Of a stretch of 64,000 nucleotides of DNA, positions 1-12,510 are shown one piece after another. The position numbers and the translations under genes are program-made. This stretch comes from Fasciolopsis buskii. Lineage: Eukaryota > Platyhelminthes > Trematoda > Plagiorchiida > Fasciolidae. Every line of letters begins with the position of its first letter. Position 1 is the stretch's first letter. The notes below the pieces were generated by a model. It was not told the DNA's origin. It saw only the letters and a list, made by a program, of their open reading frames with translations, and made no database searches. Where the stretch lies: positions 62,001 to 126,000 of the forward strand of contig LUCM01002247.1 of the NCBI GenBank assembly GCA_008360955.1, written 5' to 3'.

Positions 1-600
1 TAGAAATAGTAAGCGACTTGTCAAGAATATACCTTTCCAGACAACACTCTGCTGCTCCAAAGTAAAGAACCTGTTGATTACGAGGCGATTGCCCCGAACT
101 ATTCTTTTCAAGCATCTACACGACGCTGTGTTAGACTTACCGGCCCGTATTCTTCGGCCTTAGGTTTAGAAACCGCATTGCGAGCTTATTTCTATCAGTA
201 CTCAAGCGGGCATTCCTCTGCTTCCTTCGGACTTTGCCCGAGTTGCCGTGGTACTTCCGGCATTCGTACTGAACCCCCAACTCCACTCGAGAGTTAATTG
301 CTTGCTATATCCTATGCTTTCACCAGACGGACAGCCCTTACTCCTCTGCGCAACTATGGGTGTGGAGTCCTCAGATGACTGCACTAATTCTGCTCATACA
401 CCAGCCCAGCTATCCTCGACCGAGTAATGCAGACTCTCTGGGGTCAATGACATACTGATTCTACCTGCTTCCGGCATATTTCGCATTCGAAACGACATGC
501 CTTGCGATAAGTGCCGCTTGCAGTATTCTGTGGCCGCCGTAACACAGAAATGAAAAAAATCCTCCCCAAAAGCTACTTTTGTGCAACAATTCTTGAATTT
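1..600. other. Stretch without a recognised gene
   Basis: Short open frames occur on the minus strand (longest about 60 codons, 202-384), but none shows a motif I recognise. On the minus strand this stretch lies downstream of the LINE endonuclease piece at 610-1440, so it may be decayed ORF2 sequence of that element; I could not find the reverse transcriptase motifs that would show it. Confidence 0.4.
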
Positions 601-609
601 ACTGCCACA

Positions 610-1440
610 AAATGTCTTCAGTGCTCTAATTAATTCGTGTTTTCTGGCTTAGAAGTTTGTTTGTTCGCGAAATAAAAAGGATTTTTGCATGCACACTGTT
701 TTGTGACCCGCGAGAAAAGCGTGCATATTTCTATACTTTTACATTTGCTGTCATTTTGTTGATTGTCATAAGCGACTTTGTCAAAATAGAACGAGACAAC
801 ATTCGAAGAGCCCAGAGAAGTACCACAAGGGCAACATGACCAGGACCTAACTCTGAATTCTATCACCGTCTCCTTCAACGTTCTAACATGAAAAGCGATG
901 CGACCATGACTGGAAGACCATCCATTTTGTCTGCGTGGGCTTAACGGTGCATGGTTGAACATTCATAGCTCACTTTCTAACGCTAAGTTCGGGGTGACTT
1001 GTTCCTTCTCTAGCAGTGATGGCTAATCTCGAGCCTGAAGTTTCCTCCATCTTGTTCCGCCTATATACCGTTGATTTATCTTCTAGTACGTGTGTTATAT
1101 GGTCCCTGGATAACCAAGTTTCTTTAACTGCGATAAGCCACCGTAGGTGGTTACCAGCAAATGCAAGCAGCTCCGACCACTGGTTACGTATACTGCTTAT
1201 ATTGCCGTAAATTGCCGCATCCGAGGCCCCCTTGCTGTGGAGTGGCAGCACGTTTCAACTCGATGTCTCGTGAGGCTACCTGTAGTCTTAGCGATTCTCG
1301 AAACTTTGTGTATGTTAAGTGATTTCTTTGGTTGAATTGTGTCTTGACGGCGCACCCGAGGAAAGACCAAGTTTTTGATTAAGGTTTTCACACACCGTAA
1401 TGTTAATTTGTACCTGTAATGCGGTTTCATTAAATGCTGA
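610..1440 (-). mobile_element. Non-LTR retrotransposon endonuclease fragment
   Basis: The minus strand at 970-1251 reads a peptide with NISSIRNQWSELLAFAG followed by HLRWLIAVKETWLS (near 1110-1170). This matches the opening of the apurinic/apyrimidinic-type endonuclease of CR1/Jockey-like LINEs, where the ETWL/ESWL block contains the metal-binding glutamate. It continues with a degraded VYRRNKMEE segment, the position of the usual Y-x-RxDR block. Both sides are interrupted by stops, so this is a dead fragment. The domain type is fairly clear; the family is an inference from general resemblance. Confidence 0.65.
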
Positions 1441-1699
1441 TTGTTTCAAAACTATTTCAAAATTGTATCTGTTTCACCGTGCCTGGTGCTATGGTTTGAG
1501 ATTGATGCCCTGCTGGATCCTTCTCTGCAACCCCTGTAACTCATGCCTCGTTTTCTAGTACATCCGCACAGAGACCTCCATGCTTGGCGAAGAACAGTGG
1601 GCTAGTGAATACTGATGGATCATGTTTCATTTTGGCATGGCACGCGTTCCAGGGAGTGCCCTTTTATAGGCCTGAGATGCAACTCCAGTTTGTGGTTGT

Positions 1700-2440
1700 G
1701 GGAGTCCTAGCCGTTTACCACGGCCGTTGAGAGGCCTAATTGGGTACTGTTTGACAATGCCCCTGTGTTATAATAAATGTGCACCGTCTTGGCCAGTAGT
1801 TGACCCCTTGAGGTGGCATACTGAAATTCTAGCAGTAACGGCCCAGACCTTACCGTTTTAATGCATTTCAAAAAACCAACCACGTGGACCTTCGTAGTGA
1901 AGTATTGGAGCCTAGCCACGCAAAATGTAGAACCACCCTAACTGTCCTGTGATCCAATTCCCTCATGTTCTTGGATTCTGTGATGGCCGGTTCCCCACTC
2001 TTGAAGACCAATACTTTGAATATTGGTGGTGATCATTACTTGGTTTTTCCTGAGATTACAAGGTGCTTTAACCGGCTCTTCTAGCTTGAGACAGAAACCT
2101 GCAAAACCGGCTTCGGACTTCGGATGCGGCCTGTCATCCGCTTTCGTTTGCGGGTTTTACTTGAACCGTTTTGATTGAGCGCATTTTTTCCGACTATTGG
2201 TAAACTTCTGGGTGATGAGGCTGAAGTTTCTCTTGCAGCAGCCTCCCTAGAGATCCTTGGCGCACTCATTTCGATTTTCGTATTTGGTACTGTTGCGACT
2301 TTCACACTGGACACGCTCCGTTCCGCATTTCCCTTCTCTGCAAAGCATGGCTACGGCAAGTCCTCCAAAAACAAACTTTGTAGCAGATTTCGTGTGATCT
2401 CTGCAGCATAGACGACTTTGATGCCTTATTTTGCGCATGA
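1700..2440 (-). mobile_element. Possible LINE ORF1 remnant
   Basis: Two minus-strand open segments (1707-1919 and 2081-2314) sit upstream of the endonuclease fragment at 610-1440 in the same orientation, where ORF1 of a LINE would be. One contains VHVVGFLKCIKTVRSGPLLLE, a short beta-rich segment; the other is Ser/Arg/Lys-rich like the basic part of many ORF1 proteins. There is no zinc-knuckle motif. The call rests mostly on position and composition. Confidence 0.3.
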
Positions 2441-3840
2441 TTTTGCTGGCTTAAGTGCCTTTTTCTTTGCACTCACCATTTAATTTTGACATCCAAAATT
2501 TTGCCACCCGCGAGGGCCAGATCGGTATTTATGCACATTAACGTCGGCTCTCGTTTAGATTCATTGGGATTGCGTGTTTGAGGTTTGTTCTTGCCTACAT
2601 ATTGGTTAACTTTATGATCCATTATCTTAGAATTAACGCACCAATTGTTACTTTAATTTGACGTTCAAATTTGACTTGGCGTTGCTCATCTTCGTCTACA
2701 CTTGACGCAACTCTACCTGTTTTGGGGGTTTTGGGACTGTTGGAAAAACCGCCTGTGTCTGCTGCTGTCATTGCCCGGTGTGCTTTCGTCGCGGATTATT
2801 TGCATACGTGAATAAAATATTCTGTGTATAGATTGTGTCGTGTTCGTTTTGCGTCCCAGAGCATTTTCCGTAGGCCATCTTTTCACAAGCGCTGCATTCA
2901 GCAATTTTAATCACCTCTTTTCTACAAAAAATATTCTAAAATTTATTATGTTCTTGGTGCGTTAGCACTCCAGACAACAAATCCTGAAGAAATATGGATA
3001 ACTTTTGGCCTAAATCTTTGCCAGAGGAAAAAATGCATATCAGGAAGATGCGGTCATTCCGACACTTCGAACAATGCCGCTAGGGATATTTAAAATTTAC
3101 ATTTAAGCAGTTTTGGATAGCAAAGTCCTGCAAATTTCAACGACGTATTTTGAAAATTGGCAGAGGCTGTCTTGTGCAACAGAGTAGTTCAGCTCAGCCC
3201 GGGATGCACTGAACAAACATTTGACTTCTAGACACTGGAGCCTCCAGACAGTTATGTTCTCGGCCAGCATTCGTAGCTGCCAACATTGCATATGTCATTT
3301 TGACTCCAAAGAGTAGATTACCAGGTACAATATCATATCCGACAGATACGTTGTAAGCACCTGCAATGAACATTTGAGCAATAGGCAGCGACAAAATTGG
3401 CCGAAACCAAATCGGGGGCGGATCCAAACTGGTACAGTGCCGTTTGGAAGAATTAAATTAGGCACAGTAACCAAATCTTAACAGTGTTTTTCGAGCAATT
3501 TAATCCGATTTTTGATAACAATCACGCGAACGACGAAGGACGTGAAACAAAATCAACGAACGGCAAGCTTGCGCTTGTAGCAATGGCCAGAGTTCAAGTT
3601 TTTTTGGTGATACAGTCGATTTTATGCGATAAAACAACAGGCGGATTCGTTCCAGGAGATGCAATCAAAAATGATTGTACGGTACGTAAAGAAGGAAGCG
3701 TCAATAGTTGGCTCGAATTCTTCTCCAGATCTGTTTACTTGCATTTCTTGTTTAAATATAAATACTGCTGTTACAGCCCTAGATGTCCCTCCGCCCAAGA
3801 GGCGTACGAATCTTTTCTGAATCAATCAAGATTATTACAA
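2440..3840. other. Stretch without a recognised gene
   Basis: A 119-codon open frame on the plus strand (3484-3843) and a 77-codon frame on the minus strand (3194-3427) are the longest here. Neither contains a known motif and neither has obvious flanking splice sites. I treat the stretch as old repeat or intergenic sequence. Confidence 0.4.
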
Positions 3841-3844
3841 TAAA

Positions 3845-4260
3845 CACCTTTCTGGAAGTCGGTTCATTGGTGGACTTACTAAAATGGTGAAAAACTTGGT
3901 CCTCACCTAAACCAGAGTTTGCTGGTGCTCTAGTCCTAAACTGTGCCGTTTGGTGCTTCTTTCTGGTATAGGTTTAGACAGCTGTTCATGTTTTAAACCC
4001 AAAAGATCAGTTACTATTTTGAGCTTCTCACCTAGATCACCGCCTGCTTGTCGGTGCCTGAGAGAGAAAACTTCAAAGCCATGGAGTGCTTTTTTACAGC
4101 TTGTGCGCCCTTGGCCGGCCACCATTTATTCGACCAACCTCCGTAACTTTTCTGGGCGATTCATATTATTTTGTAGTTACAACGGCCAGGTTTGAACGCA
4201 ATAATTTCAAAGCGGTCTTACGATATCCATTTACAAAGGATCAAACACTTCGGGTTTCCT
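3845..4260 (-). pseudogene. LINE ORF2 C-terminal region
   Basis: The minus frame at 3907-4125 begins MVAGQGRTSCKKALHGF and continues through FSLRHRQAGGDL to KIVTDLL and RSTKRHSLGLEHQ. After a stop it resumes with VRTKFFTILVSPPMNRLPE at about 3845-3905. This order (knuckle-like region, SLRxRRxxGDLI-type block, then RTxFFxxRVxxxWNxLPxxV) is typical of the end of CR1-type ORF2. It lies directly downstream of the reverse transcriptase piece. Internal stops show it is not functional. Confidence 0.7.
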
Positions 4261-5480
4261 GCGGGACATCGTGGACATGGGCTTAAAAGCCATTAGTCTG
4301 GTCATATTTGCCTCGCTTACTCACTGTTTTGCCTGTCTAAAATTGCTCGTAAGAGATGTATCCAGTTCATTGGCTTGCGAAAGTTCACGTTACCCCGTCC
4401 TTTTCCCATCTGGTGTCTCCTGGTGTTCAGCCTTTGACACTTTGCCAGTTTCAACGGCAGGTTCTGCTTACGTGACCAGACTTTGACCGCCCCGATGTAC
4501 ATCTCTACATCTAAACCTGCTACTTTCACATCATCAGCGATAGTATGGCATGTCACATGATGTCGTGTGTTGATACCTCTAAATCTAAACACCCTACCCC
4601 GAGAAAGCTGCTTAACCGAGTATCAACCCTCAATGATATTCCTAGTGCTTTCATTTTGTAATCTAGATAATCTTGGTTGACAAAGCTGAAAGCCTTCCTA
4701 AAGTCCATATACCAGGTTTCCACCTGGTGGTCTTTGTCTAGATGTTTAGTTATATGTGGAAAAAGCAGAATTCGTGAAGCAACACTTTCTTGCTACGAAA
4801 CTTACCCCAGACAAAACTTAAACCAGTTGGTCCGTAGTTTTGCACTGTATCTAGATCCATCCTTGTATATTCCCACTAATGTCGCAGTTTTCAATTCTTC
4901 AAGCGACATCTGCTCCCTGAGAGAGGCATTGTGTAGGCGCGTGATGCGAAAGAACCTTACTTTAGATATCAGTTGCTGGTGAGTGACAGGATGAAAGATC
5001 ACAGACCTATAAAGGTGGATGACTGTGAAAGCCATGCCCCGGTTCGCAAGTTTGTTTAAAAGGTTAAAGGAGTCAAATGATGGGTGGAAAAAGAATGGGA
5101 TTGAAGGAATCCGTGAAGTTTGGGACTAAGAAAGTTGAAAGCCAAGATTTAGTCTAATATGGAACGTTTTATCTTTTCCATAACACTGGAAATAGCAGGC
5201 ATGTTGTTTACGCGGCGATAATTGAAAAAATCATGCAAAGGTCCATTCTTATGTCAGGGGGTAATTACGGAGTACTTCCAGTTGACCGGAGCTACACAAG
5301 AATTAATTGAAAGTGTAAAGAGGTTGAGCAGTGGAATAAGTAGGTCAGGGACGCAGCTAGGAACAGCTGCTGGAGGAATGCCATCAGGGCCTTGGTGAGA
5401 CACTGGTTTAAAATTGGCTAAATGTCATACAATGGTCTTAACGTCAAAGGACACAGCAGATAGAGTGGGATTATCACTAT
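4260..5480 (-). pseudogene. LINE reverse transcriptase remnant
   Basis: Minus-strand translation in changing frames gives GPDGIPPAAVPSCVPDLL (near 5330-5395), then MDFRKAFSFVNQDYLDYK (near 4650-4720), then ADDVKVAGLDVEMY (near 4500-4545) and NLPLKLAKCQRLN. These are the standard order of reverse transcriptase motifs: the GPDGIPP lead block, the D-F-x-K-A-F-D palm motif, the A-D-D catalytic pair and the LPLNxxKC block. The first palm motif has lost the aspartate of KAFD (it reads KAFSFV). Frameshifts lie between the blocks. Dead copy of a CR1/Jockey-like element. Confidence 0.78.
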
Positions 5481-6029
5481 TCTGTGGTTGGGTGGGTCGC
5501 TGACTGTAACTGGGGCCATGGAGGTGGCGAAATGTTGATTGATCCTTTTTTTGGGGTTGTCACAGACTTAATATTAGGCAAAATTAGGAGGTTCATCGAA
5601 GGCCTCCAATCACGGGATCCTAATTTATATAGTTTTGAAAGTATTACGGGCTGCCTTTATGTCCCAGTTCTCTAGCTCCTTCACTCCGAAAGAGATTCAC
5701 TTAGGCGAGAGATAGTGTCAGACAGATGGTGCAGAAGAATAAACTTGGAAAATTCATGTGTCAATGAATCGCACCATTGCCACTTAGCGTTTTCGGCTTT
5801 CAAGCAGGTAAGTTGTGAAAACTTACTTCACTCTATAAGTTTCTTCAGTGGTCAGTTTCGAGATGCAGCTGGCCATCTTTCGATAAAATTCATCTGTAGC
5901 CGTCTGTGGGTCATTCGCCAAGAAAAGGTTCCTCAGGCAAGTTGGCCTACCAGAAATGGATGATGCCGGTAAGGATAGGGTGGGCGAGTTGTGTCAGTAG
6001 GATGGTTAGGGAGGGGAGCATGGACATGC

Positions 6030-6760
6030 ACTCTACCTTGAACTACCCTGTGGTCGCTCCCTGGGAACTTATTTTCGACGTGAATGAAGGTGTGGTGATC
6101 AGTATGTGTGAAGATGAGATCTTATATATTGTTATTTCTGGTGGGTGACGCCACGTGCTATAACCAACCCCATGATGTGGATGGGAGACGAACGATTTTA
6201 GGCTTGGTGGAGCCGTAATCGCGGACCACGTTATGCCAACGAGATTGAAGTCTCCAGCAGTGATTTTCAATGTTGATGGAAGGGAAGCAACGTAGTCAAA
6301 TGCGTCCGCTAAGAGGGGAAGCCCAATTCCATTACGAACTGGAGGATGACGGATTGATAGATAACACAGACGACACCCTGAAAGTGAGCCATACCGATTC
6401 ATGGATCATTTCAAGTGTTGGATGCATAAGAACGAAGCCATAGGCTCTGCCTTACATAGACAAGGCAACCGCCCCCCACGGCGGTCGTTTCTAGTACCTC
6501 TGAAGGATTGGCATCCGGCAAGAGAAGTCACACTATTAGGTGTGTCCTAGGTAAGCCAGGACTCAGGGAAGACGATGACATCCGGGTTGTAAGGCGCAAC
6601 AAAGCTTTTTTAGGTGACTTAATTTATTTGGGATGAAGCGACAGTTAATTAGCGCGAAAGAGAAGGCTACGTTACCGTCGAGGCAAGATGAGTGGTGGAG
6701 TTGCAAAGAAAAAAACGGTGCGTGCAGAGTTAATCGCAATGAGAATAATCGGGTAAGCAC
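6030..6760 (-). pseudogene. LINE endonuclease domain remnant
   Basis: The minus frame at 6043-6402 contains GSLSGCRLCYLSIRHPP, then LADAFDYVASLPSTLK, then ITAGDFNLVGITWS, followed by a degraded C-terminal part. The upstream piece at 6563-6760 reads INCRFIPNKLSHLKKLCCAL. Together they match the endonuclease order NxRSxxNKxxxL, YRPP and GDFNxPxIxW. The GDFN block is intact here. A frameshift separates the two pieces, and a stop interrupts the ESWLT block between them. It belongs to the same element as the reverse transcriptase at 4260-5480. Confidence 0.75.
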
Positions 6761-7099
6761 ATAGTAATAATTCTATTTTGGTGGACGTTGAATGAGATAG
6801 GACAGAAGTAGATGGAGGCGGGGAAGAACGAAAGAATATAGCGTTTTTCATTATACTAGTATCGAGGTGACCCGAAATACTAAGGGGACAAGTGTCGAGG
6901 GAGGCAGAAAGGGAGTGGTTTTGGGTAAGTTAATCGAGGTGGCGGTGGTGGTCCCGGAGAGAGGAGGAAAGTGGAATTTTCTGGATGGGTAGGTATAGAC
7001 GAAAGAGACATTAGTGGGATGGAATAAAGTCCTTGTATTTTGGGCCGGGGAGCTGGTGAGCGCAGGTTGGTGATAGTACCGATACGACGGTGGAGGTGT

Positions 7100-7890
7100 G
7101 CTTAATGGGGCCGTAGACAACTATCCTGGGCAATCCGACGCAATAACGAAGGCCTTAGAAAGGGACCGGCTGGTGCCTTTCTAGGTCTTTTAGATGTGCG
7201 ATGCCAGTCTGTGGTTTTCATCCAGGTTGGAAGTTCTCTCGCCAGCGACCTTTCGTTCTTTCTGAAACGAGATAGGCAGTGGTAAGTCGGTGCAGTTAAG
7301 GCCAAGCAGTTGAGGCGCCGGGGTGATGGGGCCAACAAAGGGACGAAATAAGGAGGGGTCGGAGTATTTTGATCGCTGGACTATTAACGCCGGCGTTGTT
7401 CCACTGGGGAGTAGTGTGTTGCTTGTTGTGAGTGTAAGTGCAGGTTTACCGTCAGTGGCTAGCGTTTTAGGGGTCTGGATGGTACAGGGCGTTTTGATTG
7501 GACATCTTAGCTTCGCGAGGAGAGGAGAGGTCTATATAGCCTACCAATAAATTTGTAGGAGAGGGGTTTATATACGGAAGTTTCCATGAGGGCCGCGGCA
7601 AAGGAGATGGTGATGAGCTGTGTGAGTCAACATTCGCCTGTAGCTGTGTTGGGGTCACGGGGGCCGGTCTGGATACCAAGCTCTTAGTCATGCCGGGAAG
7701 CGTGGAGGAATTTATGCTTGGTGGAACCGTCTTTGGGTTCCCATTTGCGTGCAGTCTGAGGGCCGCCCTTTGAGTAGAGGTTTTATCCGGGGTGATTTTG
7801 ATGGACTTGAACGGGGTAGATGGGGCTATCTTAGCTTCAGTCATCAAAAACTGGTCCACGGCATTGAGGCTGAGGAAGTGAAACACTACT
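7100..7890 (-). pseudogene. ORF1-like region of the LINE (tentative)
   Basis: A 139-codon minus frame (7467-7886) and a 78-codon frame (7102-7338) lie immediately upstream of the endonuclease in the same orientation. The longer one is rich in Pro, Ser, Thr and Asn, the shorter one in Arg and Lys. The plus strand is conspicuously G-rich and the minus strand C-rich, as in several element bodies in this half of the window. No zinc knuckle, RRM or PHD finger is visible. The assignment rests on position and composition. Confidence 0.35.
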
Positions 7891-8539
7891 GGGCATGATC
7901 TGCTTAATATTCGTTTACGCAGTCTTAAACGGGCAGGGATTTCCTGTCACATTGCAAGCACACAGGACAGTGTTTTTAAACGAGTCTAGTGGAATGCGGT
8001 CAGGAACATTATAATCCACAGCATTGGATGATCTTGGGTTTCGCTGCTTAATTTCTGAGGTTATTGAGTCGATATCCGACAGACACTAGCGAGATGTTTG
8101 CTTAGTGGGTTTTAGGGTGTCTCAGTTCTGCAGGTGTGAGGAAACAGCGTCGTACTCCCTTTTTCTACCAGTAAGATTTTCTTTTTATCTCGTGAATCGT
8201 TTGCTATAACTTTTGCACTTCATTATTGGTTTCCAAGACCGTGTCTGTGAAACTAGCAATGCACGCCGGAGACCGGCGGATGGGTTGTGACGGAGTGGAC
8301 CCGTTGCGATTAGCAGCTAGGGTGTTGGTACGTTTGGGCCTGGAGACCGCCATTTCGACAAAGTGAGAAGATATGTAGAGCTGTATAGCTGTGTGACAAA
8401 GGATATACCTGGGGGTGCCAATATTTGTGTCAAATCGTAGACAGGAAACTGGGCGAGGGGTTATTGATCGATCTAATGAGGCGGTATCTAAGTTGAGATT
8501 GTACTAACAATAGTATATTGGCCGTCAAAGGTAATTTAA

Positions 8540-9480
8540 AATATAGTGCGATACAAAATCTACACTCCGATAAGTTGTGAAGAAGAAGAGATCTATGTAG
8601 ATCAAAAATTTTTTGAGCTTTACCTAATTAATAGAGAAGATAAAAACAAGGCGATTCCGACGGCCGCTACCAAGGATTGTCGGAAACTGCGGAAATGCCA
8701 CAATATGGCAAAACTATCGAGCAGTCAATGATTTTGGTTTCTTTACGTGCGCAGGCTCGGCTTATTGCAGTTCGGCCCGGTTCATCTGAGGCCAGTTCGT
8801 CTGAGCTCAGTTCAGTTCGATTTATTTCATTTCAGGTGCAATCTTAAAGACATGAACAATTGCTTAATATTGGATCTTGTAAGCCATATGGTTTTCGGTT
8901 TTGTACCATCTTCAGTCCGTTGAGGTCGATGGGCTGAGCCACGAGGAACAGAACCATATGGGATGGCCAACAACCGAAAGCATGCCGCGACACGGGCTCT
9001 GACCGCGTGCTGATTGATCGTGGTGCACAAAAGCTGGAAAACATGCATGAGGCAAAAATACAGCAGCAAGCAAGCTAGTAGAGGTGCACTTGTATCACAA
9101 AGATGATAGCAGGAAATACATCCCTAATATATTTTTTCTTTTTCATTTTGGTTTTAGCTTAAGCATAGAAACCAAGCAGATCATTATAAGGGTTGCTGGT
9201 TGCTTAATGCCAAGGAAAAAGGGTAGGGAGTTACTCAAAGGCGACCTCTTGAGTCTTAAAGGCTGCCAGTAAATCAGCCTAATGATTTCTGTCCAACTGG
9301 AAAAGTTTTAAATTATAGTCGTGAGGCTCCAGACTTTCCTGTCTACACGTCAGCCATTTGCGTGGCTAATTACCGCAACTGTTCAAGGCAGGAGGCATTC
9401 ATTTTGAATTAGAGAGACAAAAGCTGCAGGCACTGTTCTAGATGAAGTCCAAGTGGGCCACTATATAGGGGTATGAACAT
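8540..9480. other. Stretch without a recognised gene; TTC-rich block
   Basis: Short open frames only. At about 8766-8825 there is a loose run of repeated CAGTTCG/CAGTTC words that looks like a degenerate short tandem repeat. It may be part of the 5' region of the LINE ending near 8.3 kb. No gene is supported. Confidence 0.35.
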
Positions 9481-10260
9481 CTGCGGTTTACGGCGCAGTT
9501 TTCAATTTGAACAGTTGAACTTTGGCTTTTTGGTCTTCTGCGGTAGAATGGTCCATCCATTTGCGACCTAACCTGTTGATTACCCTTGAGCCCTTCGTTC
9601 TGGCCCCGCGTTTACGGTAAGCAGTCCCTGGTCGTGTGATACTAGGAGACTTTCCTCGCTTTGGAACAAGAATGGCTGCCGCTAGCACTTAGGGTAAAGT
9701 TCAACTCGCCAGCTGAATTGAGAATAGCGTTTATATCTGTGCTGAGGTCTCTTTTGCCTGTAGGCGGTACCACGTTGACATCGTCGGGGAGAAAAAGTGA
9801 GTTGTTTTGGGGCCAAGGCTAGACCATTTATGAAGAGCAGGGGCATTAGTGGCCCTAACACCGGCTCTAACGGAATGAAAAAGCCGACGTCCAGCTTGGC
9901 AGGGAGTCTATCCCAGATCATCTCCTGAAATGTCCTGATAAGAAAAGTATTCATCCGCTCTTGTGCGTTCATTTACAAAGCAAATGATTCGCATTTACTA
10001 AGAAGCAGGCGATGATTTACTGAATGGGAGAAATTTGCCAAATTCAAGAAGACGTAGTCTAACCTGCTTACTTTTTCCCAATAGTCTAGTAACTTCATCG
10101 AGAAGGCACAATAGTTTGGTGAAACAACACCCATTTTTCATGAATTTCAGGACCGGCCAGAGCACAGCGTTCAGCCAGGTATTGGAAAACGCGAGCTCTG
10201 ATTTAGTTCGCCACCACCTTGCATAAAATGCTGTTCAGACAACGTGTCCTGAAGTTTCCA
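9480..10260 (-). mobile_element. Second LINE reverse transcriptase fragment
   Basis: The minus strand reads KLLCLLDEVTRLLGKSKQVR with FLNLANFSHSVNHRLLLSK (about 9985-10160), a decayed version of the DxxKAFDSVNHRLLL palm block. Further downstream, at 9810-9900, it reads PLEPVLGPLMPLLFINGLAL, a decayed PQGSVLGPLLFLLFINDL block. The order and distance are right for a CR1/Jockey-like reverse transcriptase. The aspartates in both blocks are changed and stops are present. It is a separate, more decayed copy from the one at 3.8-8.3 kb, because equivalent motifs occur in both. Confidence 0.65.
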
Positions 10261-12500
10261 TGACCGAGTCCGAGCCTCCTTAAGTATCGCTACAACCGTT
10301 CCACCGTCCAGGACCAGAGTATTTTGTAACAATTTTTTCTCGATGAAGGAGGGTCAGTGACCGCGAACGTTTATTCATTTAACATGATCACGAGATCTGA
10401 AAGTGGCGAGCCTTCCCCGTAGCGGTTTCTGTTACGGTCTACGACATGCCATGTCCAAGAGAGCTCTGCTATCAGCTTGGCTAGTTTTTCTCAGGAGAGG
10501 ACTTCGGCAATTCCTGTTTCAGTTTGCTGCAGGAGCTTTGCAAACCCCATTAAAAGCACATCGGGTAACCAGCATCCCTGTTTCAGCGCTGTCAACTGCT
10601 TAATGATGCTGGTGGACAAAGCTAGTGTTGGAGGGTCTATAGTCGGCACCGAAGGGCATTTTTTGGGAAAAAGATTATCCTGACTAAAAATTAGTCAAAG
10701 AGAAGTTGGTCAAAAAATTTTCAATGAGTAAAAATTGCAGGTAATTTGGGTAAAGGACCTACCCATTGAGAATCATCCCGGGAATGTTAATAATAATAAT
10801 AATGGCAATAATAATGTATGTTTCTCGAAATACGAGATGCACGCGCAAGGCAAGATCGAAATTGCTCAAATAAGCCACAGTGCAGACACGGAAAACAGAC
10901 ACCAAACATGCAATTCAATTTGTTTTCGCCCACAAGGTCACAACAGTCAATGTGATTTGCCGGGCACGAGGTTTTCAGTTTTAAATCAGAACTAGATAAC
11001 AATTGGCAAAGATTTTTCTGTGACTGGTTTCCAGTCCTGCACTCCGAGTTATACTACGTTTGAATGCATCAAAGTTGCGTAACGCGGGCGCAAAATATGG
11101 CTGAAAGGCAATGACTGTCGCCGCCAGTTGGCCCGGGTTCCGCGAAAACGGAGAGAGTTATATGGTGGAGATGAGGATCAATATGGATGTGGTAACCAAA
11201 TGGAGATCAGTGAAAACCAGACTGGATATCATATGAGGCAGTATAAAACGCGAAAAGTCTGGAACCGCAGTCCGTTTAGCAAGAAAAGCGGCGACAAGGA
11301 ATGGGAACTGTGCAATCTTAAGACTAATCCATGAGCATTTTTGAGTTCATTAATTTCAGCTTGGTCTAGAGATGAAGGTGGCGTTGAAAAAGAATAAGGA
11401 GAACTGAAATCAAATGAAGCAACCTCTGGAGGACTCTTGTGGAGAACTGTTATCGAGAGCGTCGGTCTTTTGCCGAATTCTGCAGACCAAAATAGAGGTT
11501 GACGAAAATGGGCGGTCATCAGCTATTTTCGAATGTCATGGTGTATTGTGAACGTCAGTTCATATCAGCTGCCAATAAAAATGTTGTCCTTCGTGCATTG
11601 TTTTGGCAGAAGAATTTTGGGAAGGAGCAAGAGGAAGCCAGTACAAAATGGTTAACGTGAACACGGGAGCTAACGTGCTGTTTACCACAAAACTGGTATT
11701 GGGTGTGGCTGACTAAGCGCTGGCCACCCAACCCGAAAACACCGTCTGAGGGTGAACGCAGGAGTCGTAATCCGTCAACCTGGCTGCCCCCGCACACCGC
11801 TGCAGCCGAGCTGCTCGCCTGATGTGCGCCGGCCAAAGCGGTGGATATGACCACGCCCCGCACTATTGTGACAAAGCCGGCTTACTCGTGATGTGGTGGA
11901 AGGAATTCAAGCATAGTGTGCTGAGGGAGATATCGTCCTTCCAGGATCAGATAATCGTCAAAGCATGGGTAAGTATTTTCGTCCAAGCAGGACTGTAAGA
12001 CCCGGGAGAGGAAAAAAGATGGACGGCAGTCCGGCCTAGCTGCCTGCTGCAGATTAAGAAGAGATCAATCTTACGGGGAGCTCAGAGAAGGAAATTACTA
12101 GGGCGCATTCTGCAATTCAAAATATATGGACGGTGGCTGAGGAATCCGGGTTTGCCTTTTTACAAACATATATATATGTACGTTATATGCGACAACGTAA
12201 ATGACAGCATAGAGGACATTCTTGGCTAGTGTATTTAAGGAGTGTTCATACACATAACGCGCCTCCCGGTACAGCTTACGGCCATCGGTACGTAAATATA
12301 ATCACTATTCTTGGGAGTTACATATCCAAAGCTTCACGAATTTCCTCCAGATAGTTTGAGACAGTCTTCCTTCGCTCTCAGCATTTTTTGGCCATTAGTC
12401 TTCAACTAAGTGTCTCATTCAATTTGCCTGACGATTCGCCTAGTTTTCACCACTCCGATCCAATTACTGCATTACCAATACTTGTCATCCCTTCAGCTGA
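10260..12500. other. Stretch without a recognised gene
   Basis: Minus-strand frames of 96 codons (11229-11519) and 102 codons (11555-11863) are the longest. They are Ser/Pro- and Ala-rich without motifs. A short AT-rich tract with ATATATAT lies at about 12167-12180. I see no splice-bounded coding exon. Confidence 0.35.
10786..10814 (+). repeat. AAT trinucleotide microsatellite
   Basis: A short run of TAA/AAT units interrupted once by GGC. It could be the 3' tail of an old retroelement insertion, but no element could be assigned next to it. Confidence 0.6.
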
Positions 12501-12510
12501 ACGTTTCCAC

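Larger units (their letters stand above)
3845..8300 (-). mobile_element. Near-complete but dead CR1/Jockey-like LINE
   Basis: Read on the minus strand, recognisable blocks follow the order of a non-LTR element: a Pro/Ser-rich ORF1-like region (about 7100-7890), an endonuclease (6030-6760), a reverse transcriptase (4260-5480) and a C-terminal tail (3845-4260). All blocks share orientation and spacing, so they are most simply one insertion. Several frameshifts and stops break ORF2, so it cannot encode an active protein. I saw no target-site duplication or clear 3' tail. This is the best-preserved CR1-like copy in the window by order of domains. Confidence 0.72.
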
